Positions 13,881 through 22,328 of a DNA stretch of 35,558 nt are shown in pieces. Under the pieces are notes generated by a model. It worked only from the letters and a program-made list of their open reading frames with translations, made no database searches and was not told where the DNA came from. Numbering within the stretch: the first letter of the stretch is position 1; each line of letters opens with the position of its first letter. The position numbers were made by a program, and so were the translations under genes. The DNA is taken from the NCBI GenBank assembly GCA_025362495.1, contig JANYGI010000117.1:1-35558 (forward strand), written 5' to 3'. Source of the stretch: Byssovorax sp. (lineage in GTDB: Bacteria > Myxococcota_A > Polyangia > Polyangiales > Polyangiaceae).

Positions 13881-14288
13881 ATGCCCACCGTCACCGTCGC
13901 GCCGAGCGCGAGAGCCAGCACCGTCGTCAGCGCGACGCTCAATCAGACGTTCTCGAAGCTCGACGCGACCCTCGCCGACCTGGCCACCATGGGCGCCGGC
14001 AACGTCGCGCAGGCAGGTATCGACCTCGGCCATCCTGGCACCTTCTGCGCCTCGCTGGTCGTCGCCGCGAAGGCGGGCACGCTCGCGCTCGACGTCGTCC
14101 TCGAGACGAGCGCCGACAACGGCGGCAACGACCCGTGGCGCTCCGCGGGCGCGTTCACCACTGCGACCGCGCCGGGCACCGAGCGCAAAACGTTCGTGGT
14201 CGATCGCTGGGTTCGAGCGAATCCCACCGTCGCCGGCTCGGGCACTCCGACGGCGACCTTCACGGTGAAGGGCGACAAGGCGCTGTGA
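13881..14288 (+). CDS. Head decoration-like beta-sandwich protein
   Basis: 135 aa, ATG with AGGAG about 9 nt upstream. After a short helix (TFSKLDATLADLATMG) the protein is a series of beta strands (TLALDVVLETSADNGG, then RKTFVVDRWVRAN, TATFTVKG). The strand pattern and the E-T-(S/A)-A turn recur twice in the next gene, so this is probably a stand-alone copy of the same domain. Its place right after the capsid gene suggests a head decoration or stabilising protein. It overlaps the next gene by 4 bp. Confidence 0.6.
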   Translation: MPTVTVAPSARASTVVSATLNQTFSKLDATLADLATMGAGNVAQAGIDLGHPGTFCASLVVAAKAGTLALDVVLETSADNGGNDPWRSAGAFTTATAPGTERKTFVVDRWVRANPTVAGSGTPTATFTVKGDKAL

Positions 14289-15373
14289 ACGGTCTCGCGC
14301 TCGACCTCATCCCGGATTCCGGCTTCGCCTCGAGCGGAGTCGGCCCCGCGGTTTTTATCGGGCGCAACCGCACCATCGATCTGACGCTGACGCTCTCCGA
14401 GCTCGTCTCCGCCGGCGCCGTCACCGTCTCGATCGAGACGGCCGCGAGCCCGCAGGCGAGCACCTGGCGCACGGTCACCACGGCCGCGCCCCTCTCCGCG
14501 CTCGGCTCGATCATCATCACCCCCACCGGCTGCGCCGACTTTATCCGCGCCCGCTACGCCGTGAGCGTCGGCGGCAACCTCTCGTTCTCGCTCTCCGGTT
14601 CGGCGTCCCTCGTGCTGCTCGCGCCGGGCACCGTCACGGCCTCCGGCGCATCGACGCCGGTCGACGTCGGCCAGTACCGCGCGGCGCGCCTCCTCGTCGA
14701 CGTGAGCGCGGCGAGCGGCAGCGCGGCGACCCTCGTCGCCTACATCGAGACTGCGGCCAGCGCGACCGCGACGACGTGGCGCCAGGTGGGCACGCCCATC
14801 AACGGCGGCGTCGTCTCCGCGCAGGCGATCAGCGTCTCCGACTTCGATCGCTTCGTCCGCGTGCGCTACGTCGTCGGTGGCACCGCGCCGAGTTTCGATA
14901 TCGCCGTCACCGGCGAGAGCGTCTTCGTGCTCGCGAGCCCGCGCGACCGGACGCGGATCGGTGTGCGCGGCGGCGCGATCCCCAACGCCACGCCGACGGA
15001 CACCGTCGAGGCGATGATCGCCGCCACGGATATCGCGCTCGGCTACCTCGGCGGCCGCTTCGCTCTGCCGCTGCGCGCCTGGGGCGATGACCTTCGCCGC
15101 GCGTGCATTGCCATCGCGGACTGGACGCTGCTCTCGAACCGCGGCGGCGAGCCCGACAAGGCCGGAGGCGGCGAGCTCTATCGCATCGCCTACGAGGACG
15201 TCATGGGACGGCCCGGCCAGAAGGGCTGGCTCGACAAGGTCGCTGCGCGCGATGGCATCGTCCCCGCCGGCCTCGTCGACTCGACGCAGCCCACCACCGA
15301 GGGCGAGATCGGGCGCATCACCGTGCTGTCGTTGCCGCTTCGCGGCTGGGGCGGCAGGAGGTCGCGGTCATGA
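14285..15373 (+). CDS. Fusion: two decoration-type beta domains plus Mu gp36-like connector
   Basis: 362 aa from GTG 14285. Residues about 15-120 and 130-220 are two related beta domains (compare TVSIETAASPQASTWRTV with LVAYIETAASATATTWRQVG, and FIRARYAVSVGG with FVRVRYVVGG), both resembling the 13881 protein. From about residue 235 the sequence matches the Mu gp36 / DUF1320 pattern of head-tail connectors (ATDIALGYLGGRFALPLRAW, then LRRACIAIADWTLLSNRG). A connector carrying decoration domains is unusual. The boundaries are by eye. Confidence 0.65.
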   Translation: MNGLALDLIPDSGFASSGVGPAVFIGRNRTIDLTLTLSELVSAGAVTVSIETAASPQASTWRTVTTAAPLSALGSIIITPTGCADFIRARYAVSVGGNLSFSLSGSASLVLLAPGTVTASGASTPVDVGQYRAARLLVDVSAASGSAATLVAYIETAASATATTWRQVGTPINGGVVSAQAISVSDFDRFVRVRYVVGGTAPSFDIAVTGESVFVLASPRDRTRIGVRGGAIPNATPTDTVEAMIAATDIALGYLGGRFALPLRAWGDDLRRACIAIADWTLLSNRGGEPDKAGGGELYRIAYEDVMGRPGQKGWLDKVAARDGIVPAGLVDSTQPTTEGEIGRITVLSLPLRGWGGRRSRS

Positions 15374-15870
15374 GCGCGACGCACGCCGACACCGCGTGGG
15401 GCCAGGTCTGCACCGCGCTCCACGCGCGCCTGGTCGTCGACTTCCCAACGCTGACGCTCGGCATCGGGCCGGACAGCGCGAGCCTCAACAAGGCCGCGGG
15501 CTCGTGCGTCTTCGAGCGCCCCGACGATGAGACGATCGTGGCTGGGCTTCGCGGCTCGATCTACGATCGGATGCTCCCGATCCGCGTGACGCTCTGGATG
15601 GCGGATCCCGTCGAGGCCGAGCAGGCGTGGCTGCGCTTCCTGATCGCGCTCAACGCCGTGGCGCACGGGCGCGCATCGAGGCCGGTGCGCGCCAAGTTTC
15701 CAGGCGGCGAGATCGGCGCCTCCGGCTGCAAGGCGATCGGCCTATTCCTGCTCCGCCTCGCCGTCGTTACGGAGCCCGCGCCGGTCGCGACGCCGGCGAG
15801 CTCCGAGATCACGGTGGCGCCTGCCGACCTCGCCGACGCTCCGATCGAGGAGGTGACCCTTGGGCCTTAA
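15370..15870 (+). CDS. Probable tail terminator / head-tail joining protein
   Basis: 166 aa, ATG with AGGAGGT (15356-15362) upstream and an ATGA overlap with the gene before. Mixed alpha/beta sequence with a central pair of strands (IRVTLWMADPVEAEQAWLRF). It sits between the gp36-like and gpG-like genes, where Mu-type phages place a gp37-like tail terminator. Motif support is weak, so the assignment is mainly positional. Confidence 0.55.
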   Translation: MSATHADTAWGQVCTALHARLVVDFPTLTLGIGPDSASLNKAAGSCVFERPDDETIVAGLRGSIYDRMLPIRVTLWMADPVEAEQAWLRFLIALNAVAHGRASRPVRAKFPGGEIGASGCKAIGLFLLRLAVVTEPAPVATPASSEITVAPADLADAPIEEVTLGP

Positions 15871-16396
15871 CGCCAACCTCGGCGCGATGATCCTCGGGCT
15901 GCACAACGCGGCCATCGGCCTGCGCGCGATGGCCCGCGGTGAGGCCACCTCCGCCGTCGCAGACGCGATGGCCGTGCGCGGCGCCGAGCTCCTCGACCAG
16001 GGCTTCGCCACCGAGACGGCGCCCGACGGATCTGCGTGGGCGAAGGCCGCGCGCGACTACGGGCACTCGTTGCTCAACGCCTCCGGCGCGATGCGCGCGA
16101 GCGCACGATGCGAGGTCGTCACCGATGACGGGACGCTCATCACGATCCTGTTCGCGATCGATGACGAGAAGGCGCCCTGGCACCAGTTCGGCACCTTCCG
16201 CGGCGGGCCCACGACGAGCGCGCTGCGCGCGCAGAATCGCAAGAGCTTCCGCACGGGCGAGGCCGAGGGGCAGCACATCCCCGCGCGAAGGATGATTTTC
16301 AGCGAGGGCGAAGCCCCCGCGCCGTGGGTCGCCGCGCTCGAGGCGACGGGGCAGCAAGCCCTCGATCGGTGGATGACCGAGCACATCAAGTTCTGA
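15860..16396 (+). CDS. Tail completion / virion morphogenesis protein (Mu gpG-, P2 gpS-like)
   Basis: 178 aa. TTG at 15860 is chosen because an ideal GAGGAGGTGA (15847-15856) lies just upstream; ATG 15887 is the alternative. Family features are an N-terminal helix, FATETAPDGSAWAKAARDYG, a central LLNASGAMRAS, then HQFGTF and the closing IPARRMIF. These match the phage virion morphogenesis family, which completes the tail before head joining. It overlaps the preceding gene by 11 bp. Confidence 0.78.
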   Translation: MGLNANLGAMILGLHNAAIGLRAMARGEATSAVADAMAVRGAELLDQGFATETAPDGSAWAKAARDYGHSLLNASGAMRASARCEVVTDDGTLITILFAIDDEKAPWHQFGTFRGGPTTSALRAQNRKSFRTGEAEGQHIPARRMIFSEGEAPAPWVAALEATGQQALDRWMTEHIKF

Positions 16397-16409
16397 GGAG
16401 ACGACGAAG

Positions 16410-18536
16410 ATGCCGAACGCGCAGCTTGGATTTGGAGAGGGCCCCGCGGCGTCGCCGCCGGACACGACGCAGCTCATCGCCGTGATCGGCCCGTGCTCCG
16501 GGGCGGCTCCTGGCGGCGCGCAGGGCACCGGCGCCGCGGCCGGCGCCGAGGGTGTCTTCGAGCTCGACGACCCGACGGTCATCTTCGCCGCGGCGGGCTA
16601 CGGCGACGCGCCGGAGCTGGCCTACAAGGCGCTCTCTCGATCGCGGCGCCGCGTGCTCCTCGTGCCCGCCATCGCGACGATCGCGGCCGTGCTCGCCGCC
16701 GTCGTCCAGGTGGGCACCGGCCCGCTCGTGACGCTCTCGGCGGCCACCGGCGCGCCGTTCGGTGACGCGCCGATCGCGATCCGCGTGAAGGACGCCGGCG
16801 CGCCGGGCACCGGCACTTTCGAGCTGTCGTACAGCTACTCGCTCTCCCGCGGCCGGCCGACGCCGCTCTACCAGAGCGCGAAGACGATCCCCGCGAGGAC
16901 GCAGGCGACGGCGCTCGGCACGGTCGACCTGACCTCGCTCACGTACGCGACCGCGGGCAGCCGCGTCGGCACGGTCGACCTGACCGGCCTCACGTACGGC
17001 GCTGGCGGGACGCTGGCGGGCCTGACGCTGATCATCAACCCGAACGGCGGCGGCGCGGTCACAACGACGTTCGTCGCCCCCGCGAACGCCGCGGCGGTGG
17101 TGGCGCAGATCAACGCCGCGATGTCGGCGACCATCGCTTCGCTCAACCAGCAGAACCAGCTCGTGCTCACGTCGACCACGATCGGCTCGGCCTCGACGAT
17201 CGCGCTCTCCGCGGCGACGTCGCTCACCGCGCTCGGGCTCACCGCGACCACGGGCACCGGTGTCGCCGGCGCGCTCGACGGGCTGACGCTCATCCTCGCG
17301 GCCAACGCCGGCGGATCGCAGACGTTCACCTTCACGCCGCCGCTCTCGGGGCCTGCTGCGCTCGTCGCGCAGATCACCGGCGGGACGAACCTCGTGGCCG
17401 ACGTCTACACCACGGCGAACAAGCTGCGGATCCGCAGCACGACCGCGGGCAGCACGAGCTCGCTCAACATCACCGGCGGCACCGGGCGCGTCGCCCTCGG
17501 CCTCGCGATCCCCTCGGCGCCGTACACCGGTGCGGAGAGCACGTACTCGATCGATCACCTGGGCGTGACGATCAACTTCGCCGCGGGCAACTACACCGCC
17601 GGCACCACCTACAGCGCGACGGCGACAGCGGGGCGCCCCGACCTCGCGGAGATCTCGGCGCGCATCGACGACACGATCGCGTCGGGGCGCCGGCCCGCCG
17701 TCTTCGAGATCGCGGCCCACTACGACGCGACGACGGCGCTCGCGATCGCCATCGGGCTCGACACGAAGATCGCGGCGCTCCAGGCGCAGCAGAAGTATCC
17801 CCGCGCGCGCGTCTTCATCGACCCGAGCGAGACGAGCGTGAACGTGCGCGCCGTCGTCGACAGCTTCGTCTCGAAGTGGGTCGACCTCTCGGCGCGCGGC
17901 GCGTACGTGCCCGCGGGGCAGAACCCCGGCGGCGGCTGCGGGCTGCGCTCGCAGGGCTGGCTTGCTGCCATCGTCGACTCGTCCGGCACCTTCTCCAAGG
18001 ACATCGGCGAGCACGCCGAGGGGCCGCTGCAGGACTGCCTCGGGATCACGGAGAACGAGGCGACCGCGACGACGAAGCTCGTCTCGCAGTCGGGCGTGAG
18101 CCTGAACGTGATCGACGGCTCGCCCGGCGCGTACTACTTCGCGGGCGGCTACTCGAGCGCGCTCCCGTCGTCGGCGTGGGTCGACCAGAACGTGCGCAAC
18201 GTGATCCAGCGTGGCGCGGTGATCGTGCAGCAGAAGCTCGATTATTACGTCAACAAGACGGGGCTCTCGACGAACGCTAACGGCACGCTGACCGAGGCGC
18301 AGGCCGTCATCATCGATCAGGACATCAAGGGCGCGCTCGACGCCGCGCTCGTGCCCACGCACGCGCAGGCCTCGGCCGTCACCATCTCGCGCACGGAGCC
18401 GTTCTTCACCAGCAAGAAGGTGAGCGCCAAGATGGTGCTCAAGGTCAACCCGCCCGCGCGCACCGTCACCGGCGTGCTCTCGCCGGGCAACATCCTCACC
18501 ACCACCGTCGGCGGCGCCGGCATCACGGAGAGCTGA
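16410..18536 (+). CDS. Contractile tail sheath protein with inserted tandem domains
   Basis: 708 aa, long for a Mu-type sheath (about 500). GAGGAGA precedes the ATG. The sheath core is split: residues 1-165 and about 380-708, the latter with YPRARVFIDPSETSVN, GVSLNVIDGSPGAYYFAGGY and a conserved C-terminus (VSAKMVLKVNPPARTVTGVL). Between them lie two tandem copies of a domain beginning GTLAGLTLIINPNGGG (about 195-285) and GALDGLTLILAANAGG (about 287-375). At DNA level TCGGCACGGTCGACCTGACC is repeated at 16915 and 16966, 51 bp apart. The insertions would decorate the tail surface. A related module occurs in the fibre-like gene at 26605. Confidence 0.85.
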   Translation: MPNAQLGFGEGPAASPPDTTQLIAVIGPCSGAAPGGAQGTGAAAGAEGVFELDDPTVIFAAAGYGDAPELAYKALSRSRRRVLLVPAIATIAAVLAAVVQVGTGPLVTLSAATGAPFGDAPIAIRVKDAGAPGTGTFELSYSYSLSRGRPTPLYQSAKTIPARTQATALGTVDLTSLTYATAGSRVGTVDLTGLTYGAGGTLAGLTLIINPNGGGAVTTTFVAPANAAAVVAQINAAMSATIASLNQQNQLVLTSTTIGSASTIALSAATSLTALGLTATTGTGVAGALDGLTLILAANAGGSQTFTFTPPLSGPAALVAQITGGTNLVADVYTTANKLRIRSTTAGSTSSLNITGGTGRVALGLAIPSAPYTGAESTYSIDHLGVTINFAAGNYTAGTTYSATATAGRPDLAEISARIDDTIASGRRPAVFEIAAHYDATTALAIAIGLDTKIAALQAQQKYPRARVFIDPSETSVNVRAVVDSFVSKWVDLSARGAYVPAGQNPGGGCGLRSQGWLAAIVDSSGTFSKDIGEHAEGPLQDCLGITENEATATTKLVSQSGVSLNVIDGSPGAYYFAGGYSSALPSSAWVDQNVRNVIQRGAVIVQQKLDYYVNKTGLSTNANGTLTEAQAVIIDQDIKGALDAALVPTHAQASAVTISRTEPFFTSKKVSAKMVLKVNPPARTVTGVLSPGNILTTTVGGAGITES

Positions 18537-18541
18537 ATCAA

Positions 18542-18997
18542 ATGGCACTCAACAACCCCATCTCGCCGACCGACGAATACGCCCTCTCCGATTTCACCAT
18601 CACCGCCGTCGGGGTGAATGGGGTCTTCCAACTCGCCATCGCTGGCCAAGTGGGCGGGGTCGAAGACTTCAACTACGACGGGAAGCCGGAGAGCAAAACC
18701 GTCGGCGGCTCCGGGCCCACCCCGCGGGCCCACACGCGCACGATCTTCAAGCCGATGTGCGAGCTCACTCTCGCGCTCGACATCGCAGGCAGCTTCGAGA
18801 AGTTCGTCGGATCCGACGGCGTGGTCGATATGCTCTTCATCCGCCAGACGCCGAGCGGCAAGCCGGTGACCGACGTGGTCAAGACGTGGAAGCCGCTGTT
18901 CGGCGGGACGGCGGGCAAGAGCGGCGACGCGACGAACGTCAAGATTACCGGCAACGGCCTCAAGGTGAACAAGGACGTCAGCGGGGTCATCCTCTAA
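18542..18997 (+). CDS. Tail tube protein
   Basis: 151 aa directly after the sheath gene, the invariant place for the tube in contractile-tailed phages. The protein is strand-rich (DFTITAVGVNGVFQLAIAGQ) with a central acidic loop and a C-terminal strand (VKITGNGLKVNKDVSG), consistent with the tube fold. There is no motif beyond that, so the call rests on order, size and secondary structure. GGAG about 12 nt upstream serves as ribosome binding site. Confidence 0.75.
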   Translation: MALNNPISPTDEYALSDFTITAVGVNGVFQLAIAGQVGGVEDFNYDGKPESKTVGGSGPTPRAHTRTIFKPMCELTLALDIAGSFEKFVGSDGVVDMLFIRQTPSGKPVTDVVKTWKPLFGGTAGKSGDATNVKITGNGLKVNKDVSGVIL

Positions 18998-19012
18998 CAA
19001 GCTCACTCTCAG

Positions 19013-19063
19013 CTCAAGTCCCGCCCCGCACTGCGCCTCCCACGAGCGCGGCCGGGGCTTGAG
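19013..19063 (+). terminator. Hairpin between tube and tail chaperone genes
   Basis: CTCAAGTCCCG (19013-19023) pairs with CGGGGCTTGAG (19053-19063), 11 pairs with one G-U, around a 29-nt GC-rich loop. It lies 16 bp before the chaperone start and may reduce expression downstream of the abundant tube protein. Confidence 0.5.
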
Positions 19064-19078
19064 CCCTTGGAGGCACCC

Positions 19079-19882
19079 ATGAACGCGACCCGCATACTCA
19101 CTCACCCGCAGTACTCCGATCTCGTCTGCACCCTCGGCGCTCCGTCGGAAGATGCGTACGCCTCATCCTTCAACATCCTCGCTACGAGCAAGAGCACGAG
19201 CGCGGGTATCCTCACGGCTGGCTACAACCTGATCGTCGCCTGCGCGCAGGGCATCTCGCGCGCCGAGATCGCGCGCCTTGTCGACGACTGGCCGGCGCTG
19301 CCCGAGCGCGCATTCATCGAGGTCGAAGGGCTCGCAGGTGGACTGCATTTCACGGGCCCCTCCGTCAACGACAACGAGGCGAACGCGTGGAAGTTCGACC
19401 TCAAGGAGACCGTCGAGGCGGCCAAGGAGATCGCCGAGCTGCGCGCGCAGCTCGCGCCCGCCGAGGCGCTCGTCGTCGACATCAACACCAAGACGATGCG
19501 CGACCGCTTCGACGAACTCGTCGCCCAGCACCAGAGGAACATCGAGTCGCTCGCCGCCTCCGGGCTCACGCTCGAGTCGTGCGCGGATCTGCTCGCACGC
19601 TTCAACCGGCGAGGGCAGCTCACCACCATCAGCACGCGTGCTTTCGGCGTGCTGGTCATCCGCCGCCCGAGCTTTCAAGAGCAGCTCGCCTTCGCGAGTA
19701 ATTCGACGTCACAAGGGCAGTACGCAGCCTGCAAGGCGCTCGCGCTCGCCGTTGTCGAGTATCCCGTCAACGGCGCGATCGGGCCTCGCCTCTCGACGTC
19801 CCCGTCGCTCACCACCTCGATTGCGCAACAGGCGCGGGCGATGGTCTCGATTGGTATGGGAGGAGAAGTAAAAAACGGGTGA
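19079..19882 (+). CDS. Tail assembly chaperone, zero-frame product
   Basis: 267 aa from ATG 19079 with TTGGAGG upstream. A compact N-terminal domain is followed by a long charged helix (about 110-150) and a helical C-terminus ending GGEVKNG. Size and position (after tube, before tape measure) match the Mu gp41 / lambda gpG class, which keeps the tape measure soluble while the tube is built. The gene ends just after a slippery sequence and is extended by -1 frameshifting (see 19876-20043). Confidence 0.78.
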   Translation: MNATRILTHPQYSDLVCTLGAPSEDAYASSFNILATSKSTSAGILTAGYNLIVACAQGISRAEIARLVDDWPALPERAFIEVEGLAGGLHFTGPSVNDNEANAWKFDLKETVEAAKEIAELRAQLAPAEALVVDINTKTMRDRFDELVAQHQRNIESLAASGLTLESCADLLARFNRRGQLTTISTRAFGVLVIRRPSFQEQLAFASNSTSQGQYAACKALALAVVEYPVNGAIGPRLSTSPSLTTSIAQQARAMVSIGMGGEVKNG

Positions 19883-19941
19883 AGCGGTTGAAGGCGGCGA
19901 GTCGCAACCCGATTCTTGGGGCGCAGTGTCTCGCCGCCTTC
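19858..19941 (+). promoter_or_regulatory. Programmed -1 ribosomal frameshift signal
   Basis: Slippery heptamer A AAA AAC at 19870-19876, correctly phased (zero-frame codons GTA AAA AAC). A Shine-Dalgarno-like GGGAGGAG (19858-19865) lies just upstream, as in dnaX. The zero-frame stop TGA is at 19880-19882. A perfect 12-bp stem follows: GAAGGCGGCGAG (19890-19901) with CTCGCCGCCTTC (19930-19941), loop 28 nt. All three classical elements are present. Confidence 0.88.
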
Positions 19942-20043
19942 CGCCGCGGGGATGACCCCGAAGTGAACCCCGACGCGTTCGTCGGCGCGATGCTCGAAGC
20001 CGCGTCGCTGGGCTCGCAAATCTCGTGGAAGGATGAAACGTGA
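19876..20043 (+). CDS. Tail assembly chaperone, C-terminal domain reached by -1 frameshift
   Basis: After slippage the ribosome reads 55 more codons (starting CGG GTG AAG) to TGA 20041-20043, giving a 321-aa fusion. The frame is open throughout, has normal codon bias and includes NPILGAQCLAAFRRGDD and AMLEAASLGSQISWKDET. Its stop overlaps the tape-measure start by 4 bp, the same coupling used by the rest of the operon. In this family the extended form binds the tape measure. An independent start at GTG 19879 is possible, but the slippery site and stem argue for frameshifting. Confidence 0.85.
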   Translation, partial: RVKRLKAASRNPILGAQCLAAFRRGDDPEVNPDAFVGAMLEAASLGSQISWKDET

Positions 20044-22328
20044 GTCTTACCGGGTCGCTCGACTTCGCCTCGAATCTCGCCGCGCAAGCACAGCGGGACG
20101 CTGACGCGGTCGAGCGCCTGGTCGCCGGGCTTACCGCGCTTCAGGGGCTCGGCGGCGGGGGCTTCGACGAGAGCGCCGCTGCCGCCGGGCGTCTCGCGCT
20201 CGAAACCGAGAAGGCTGCCAACCAGCTCGCGGCGATCGCGGCGAAGGCTGACGCGACCTCGCAGGGCACCGCAGAGGCGAGCGCGGCGAAGCTCGCCGCC
20301 ATCGCCTCGAAGGGCGAGCAGGACCGCGTCACGAACGCCGAGAAGGCCGCCGCGGACCTCGCCTCGGCGAAGGCGCGCGAGGACGCGAACCTCGAAGCGA
20401 TCGGCCAGAAGAGCGCCGCCGCGCTGCTCGCGATCGAAGAGCAGAAGCAGGCGCGACTCGATGTGCTCGCGGCCAAGGCCGAGCAGGCCCAGACCGCGCG
20501 CGCCGAGCGCCAAGCCGAGCAGGCGCAGAAGATCGCCGACAAGGCCGCTTCCGAGGAGACGAAAAAGCGCGCCGAGTTCGCCAAGAGCACCAGCGACAAC
20601 ACCGACGCGCAGGCCAACGACGATCAGCAGGCCACGGCGGACGCCGCCGAGGCGGTGGCCAAGGTCGTCGCGGCGATCGTCGAGAAGATCGCCAAGGTCA
20701 CGCTCGACCTGCTCGAGGCCGGCGCCCAGCTCTCCGAGACGAACGGTGCATTCCGCGAGACGAGCGAGGCCGCCTTCGGCTCGCTCCTCGGGAGCGGTGA
20801 AGCCGCGTCGCGGATGTACGACAAGCTCACCGAGCTTGAGGCGACGACCGGCCAGAAGAAGGAGCTGCTCGAGCGGAAGCTGGTCAAGGAGCTCACCGCC
20901 GGCGCGAGCGAGCAAGAGGCCCTCGCCGCCATCAAGGCGGCCGCGATCGTCTCGACCGTCGTCGGCCAGGCCGCGGGCGACAAGCTCGCCACCATCCTCA
21001 CGAAGGTGGACGCGTCCGACAAGTTCGGCACGCGCAACCTCGCCCAGCTCAACGCAGTTGGGATCAAGACTCAGGACATTTACGACGGCCTCGCGGCGAA
21101 GCTCGGCAAGACGAACGCGGAAGTCGTCGCCCTGGTCAAGGCCGGCAAGGTCTCGGCCGAAGCGGGCAACGCGGTAATCGAGGAGCTCGTCGGCAAGAAG
21201 TTTGGCGGCGCGATGGACGCCGCGGCGAACACGTTGCCTCGGCTCATCGATCGCATCAAGACGTCGTTCGCCGACCTCTTCGACGATCCGCACGTGGCCG
21301 ACGGCGCGCGCGGCCCGCTTGCGGCGATTGCGAAGATGCTCGAGGGGCCCGGCGCGGCGAAGCTCAAGGGCGCTCTCTCGTCGCTATTCGGCAACCTCTT
21401 CTCGATGTTCGGCGAGATGTTCGACGGCGCCAAGGCCGGCGAGATCTTCGACGACATCGCTGCTGGTATCGCCCGCGTCGGCGCCTTCATCAAGGACATC
21501 ACCCCGGGCGTCTCCGGGTTCGTGAAGGGCTTTGTTGAGGGCTTCGCGAAGTTCTTGCCGGTCATCGGCGCGGCCGCCTCAGCGTTCCTGTCGCTCATGG
21601 GCGCCGTCGGCGGGATGGGCTCGTTCTGGACCAAGGCCGGCGAGGGCCTCGGTTTCTTCATCGGCCTGCTCGCGCTCATCGTCGAGATCGTGGTCGAGAT
21701 CGTCGGCGTCATCGTCGCTCTCTTCGCGACCGTCGGCGGCGCCGTGGCCGCGGTGCTCGGGCTCTGGAGTGACCTCCTCACCGGGATCAAGAACCTCATC
21801 GTCGAGGCCTACGACGCGGTCACGGGCGGCAACGATGAAGCCGCGTCGGCAGCGCAGGATGCGGGCGGCAACATCATGGACGGCATGGCCGCCGGCGTGC
21901 GCGCCAGGGCTAGCGCCGTCGCCGATGCTGTCGTCGCAGCCGCTGGCGACGCCATCGCCGCGGCGAAGCGGATCCTTGGCATCGCGTCGCCGTCGAAGGT
22001 CTTTCACGGCATCGGCGCCTGGGGAGCCGAGGGCATGGCGGACGGCTTCGATAGCGGCGCTGGCGACGTTGCCCAGGCGGCGCGCGACATGGCCCACGAC
22101 GCGGCCCAGGCGAGCGCGGCGGTGGGCACGATGGGCCCGGTGCTCGGCCTCGCCGGCGGCGGGACGTCCGGCGCGTCCAACAGCAACGCTGCGGGCGCGA
22201 AGGGCGCCGGACCCATCTTCCAGTTCGCCGCGGGCGCCGTCGTGATCCACGCCTCCACCGAGGCCGGCGGCGCGGCGGCGGCGCGCGGCTTCTATCAGGA
22301 GCTGCAGCAGCTCGCGGAGAGCGCATGA
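20040..22328 (+). CDS. Tail tape measure protein
   Basis: 762 aa from GTG 20040. A long Ala/Glu/Lys/Gln-rich coiled coil covers about residues 45-200. The middle is helical. A hydrophobic block (about 530-580, around GFFIGLLALIVEIVVEIVG) could cross the host membrane during DNA entry. Near the end is the typical RILGIASPSKVFHGIG motif (about residue 640) and Gly-rich stretches. It sets tail length and follows the chaperone, as always. At about 760 aa it would be expected to give a tail on the order of 110 nm by the usual 0.15 nm per residue. Confidence 0.88.
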   Translation: MSLTGSLDFASNLAAQAQRDADAVERLVAGLTALQGLGGGGFDESAAAAGRLALETEKAANQLAAIAAKADATSQGTAEASAAKLAAIASKGEQDRVTNAEKAAADLASAKAREDANLEAIGQKSAAALLAIEEQKQARLDVLAAKAEQAQTARAERQAEQAQKIADKAASEETKKRAEFAKSTSDNTDAQANDDQQATADAAEAVAKVVAAIVEKIAKVTLDLLEAGAQLSETNGAFRETSEAAFGSLLGSGEAASRMYDKLTELEATTGQKKELLERKLVKELTAGASEQEALAAIKAAAIVSTVVGQAAGDKLATILTKVDASDKFGTRNLAQLNAVGIKTQDIYDGLAAKLGKTNAEVVALVKAGKVSAEAGNAVIEELVGKKFGGAMDAAANTLPRLIDRIKTSFADLFDDPHVADGARGPLAAIAKMLEGPGAAKLKGALSSLFGNLFSMFGEMFDGAKAGEIFDDIAAGIARVGAFIKDITPGVSGFVKGFVEGFAKFLPVIGAAASAFLSLMGAVGGMGSFWTKAGEGLGFFIGLLALIVEIVVEIVGVIVALFATVGGAVAAVLGLWSDLLTGIKNLIVEAYDAVTGGNDEAASAAQDAGGNIMDGMAAGVRARASAVADAVVAAAGDAIAAAKRILGIASPSKVFHGIGAWGAEGMADGFDSGAGDVAQAARDMAHDAAQASAAVGTMGPVLGLAGGGTSGASNSNAAGAKGAGPIFQFAAGAVVIHASTEAGGAAAARGFYQELQQLAESA

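Noticed and set aside
19879-20043. Separate small gene starting at GTG 19879 after the tail chaperone
   Set aside because: Possible, but the correctly phased A AAA AAC heptamer, upstream stimulator and 12-bp downstream stem make frameshift expression the better explanation.
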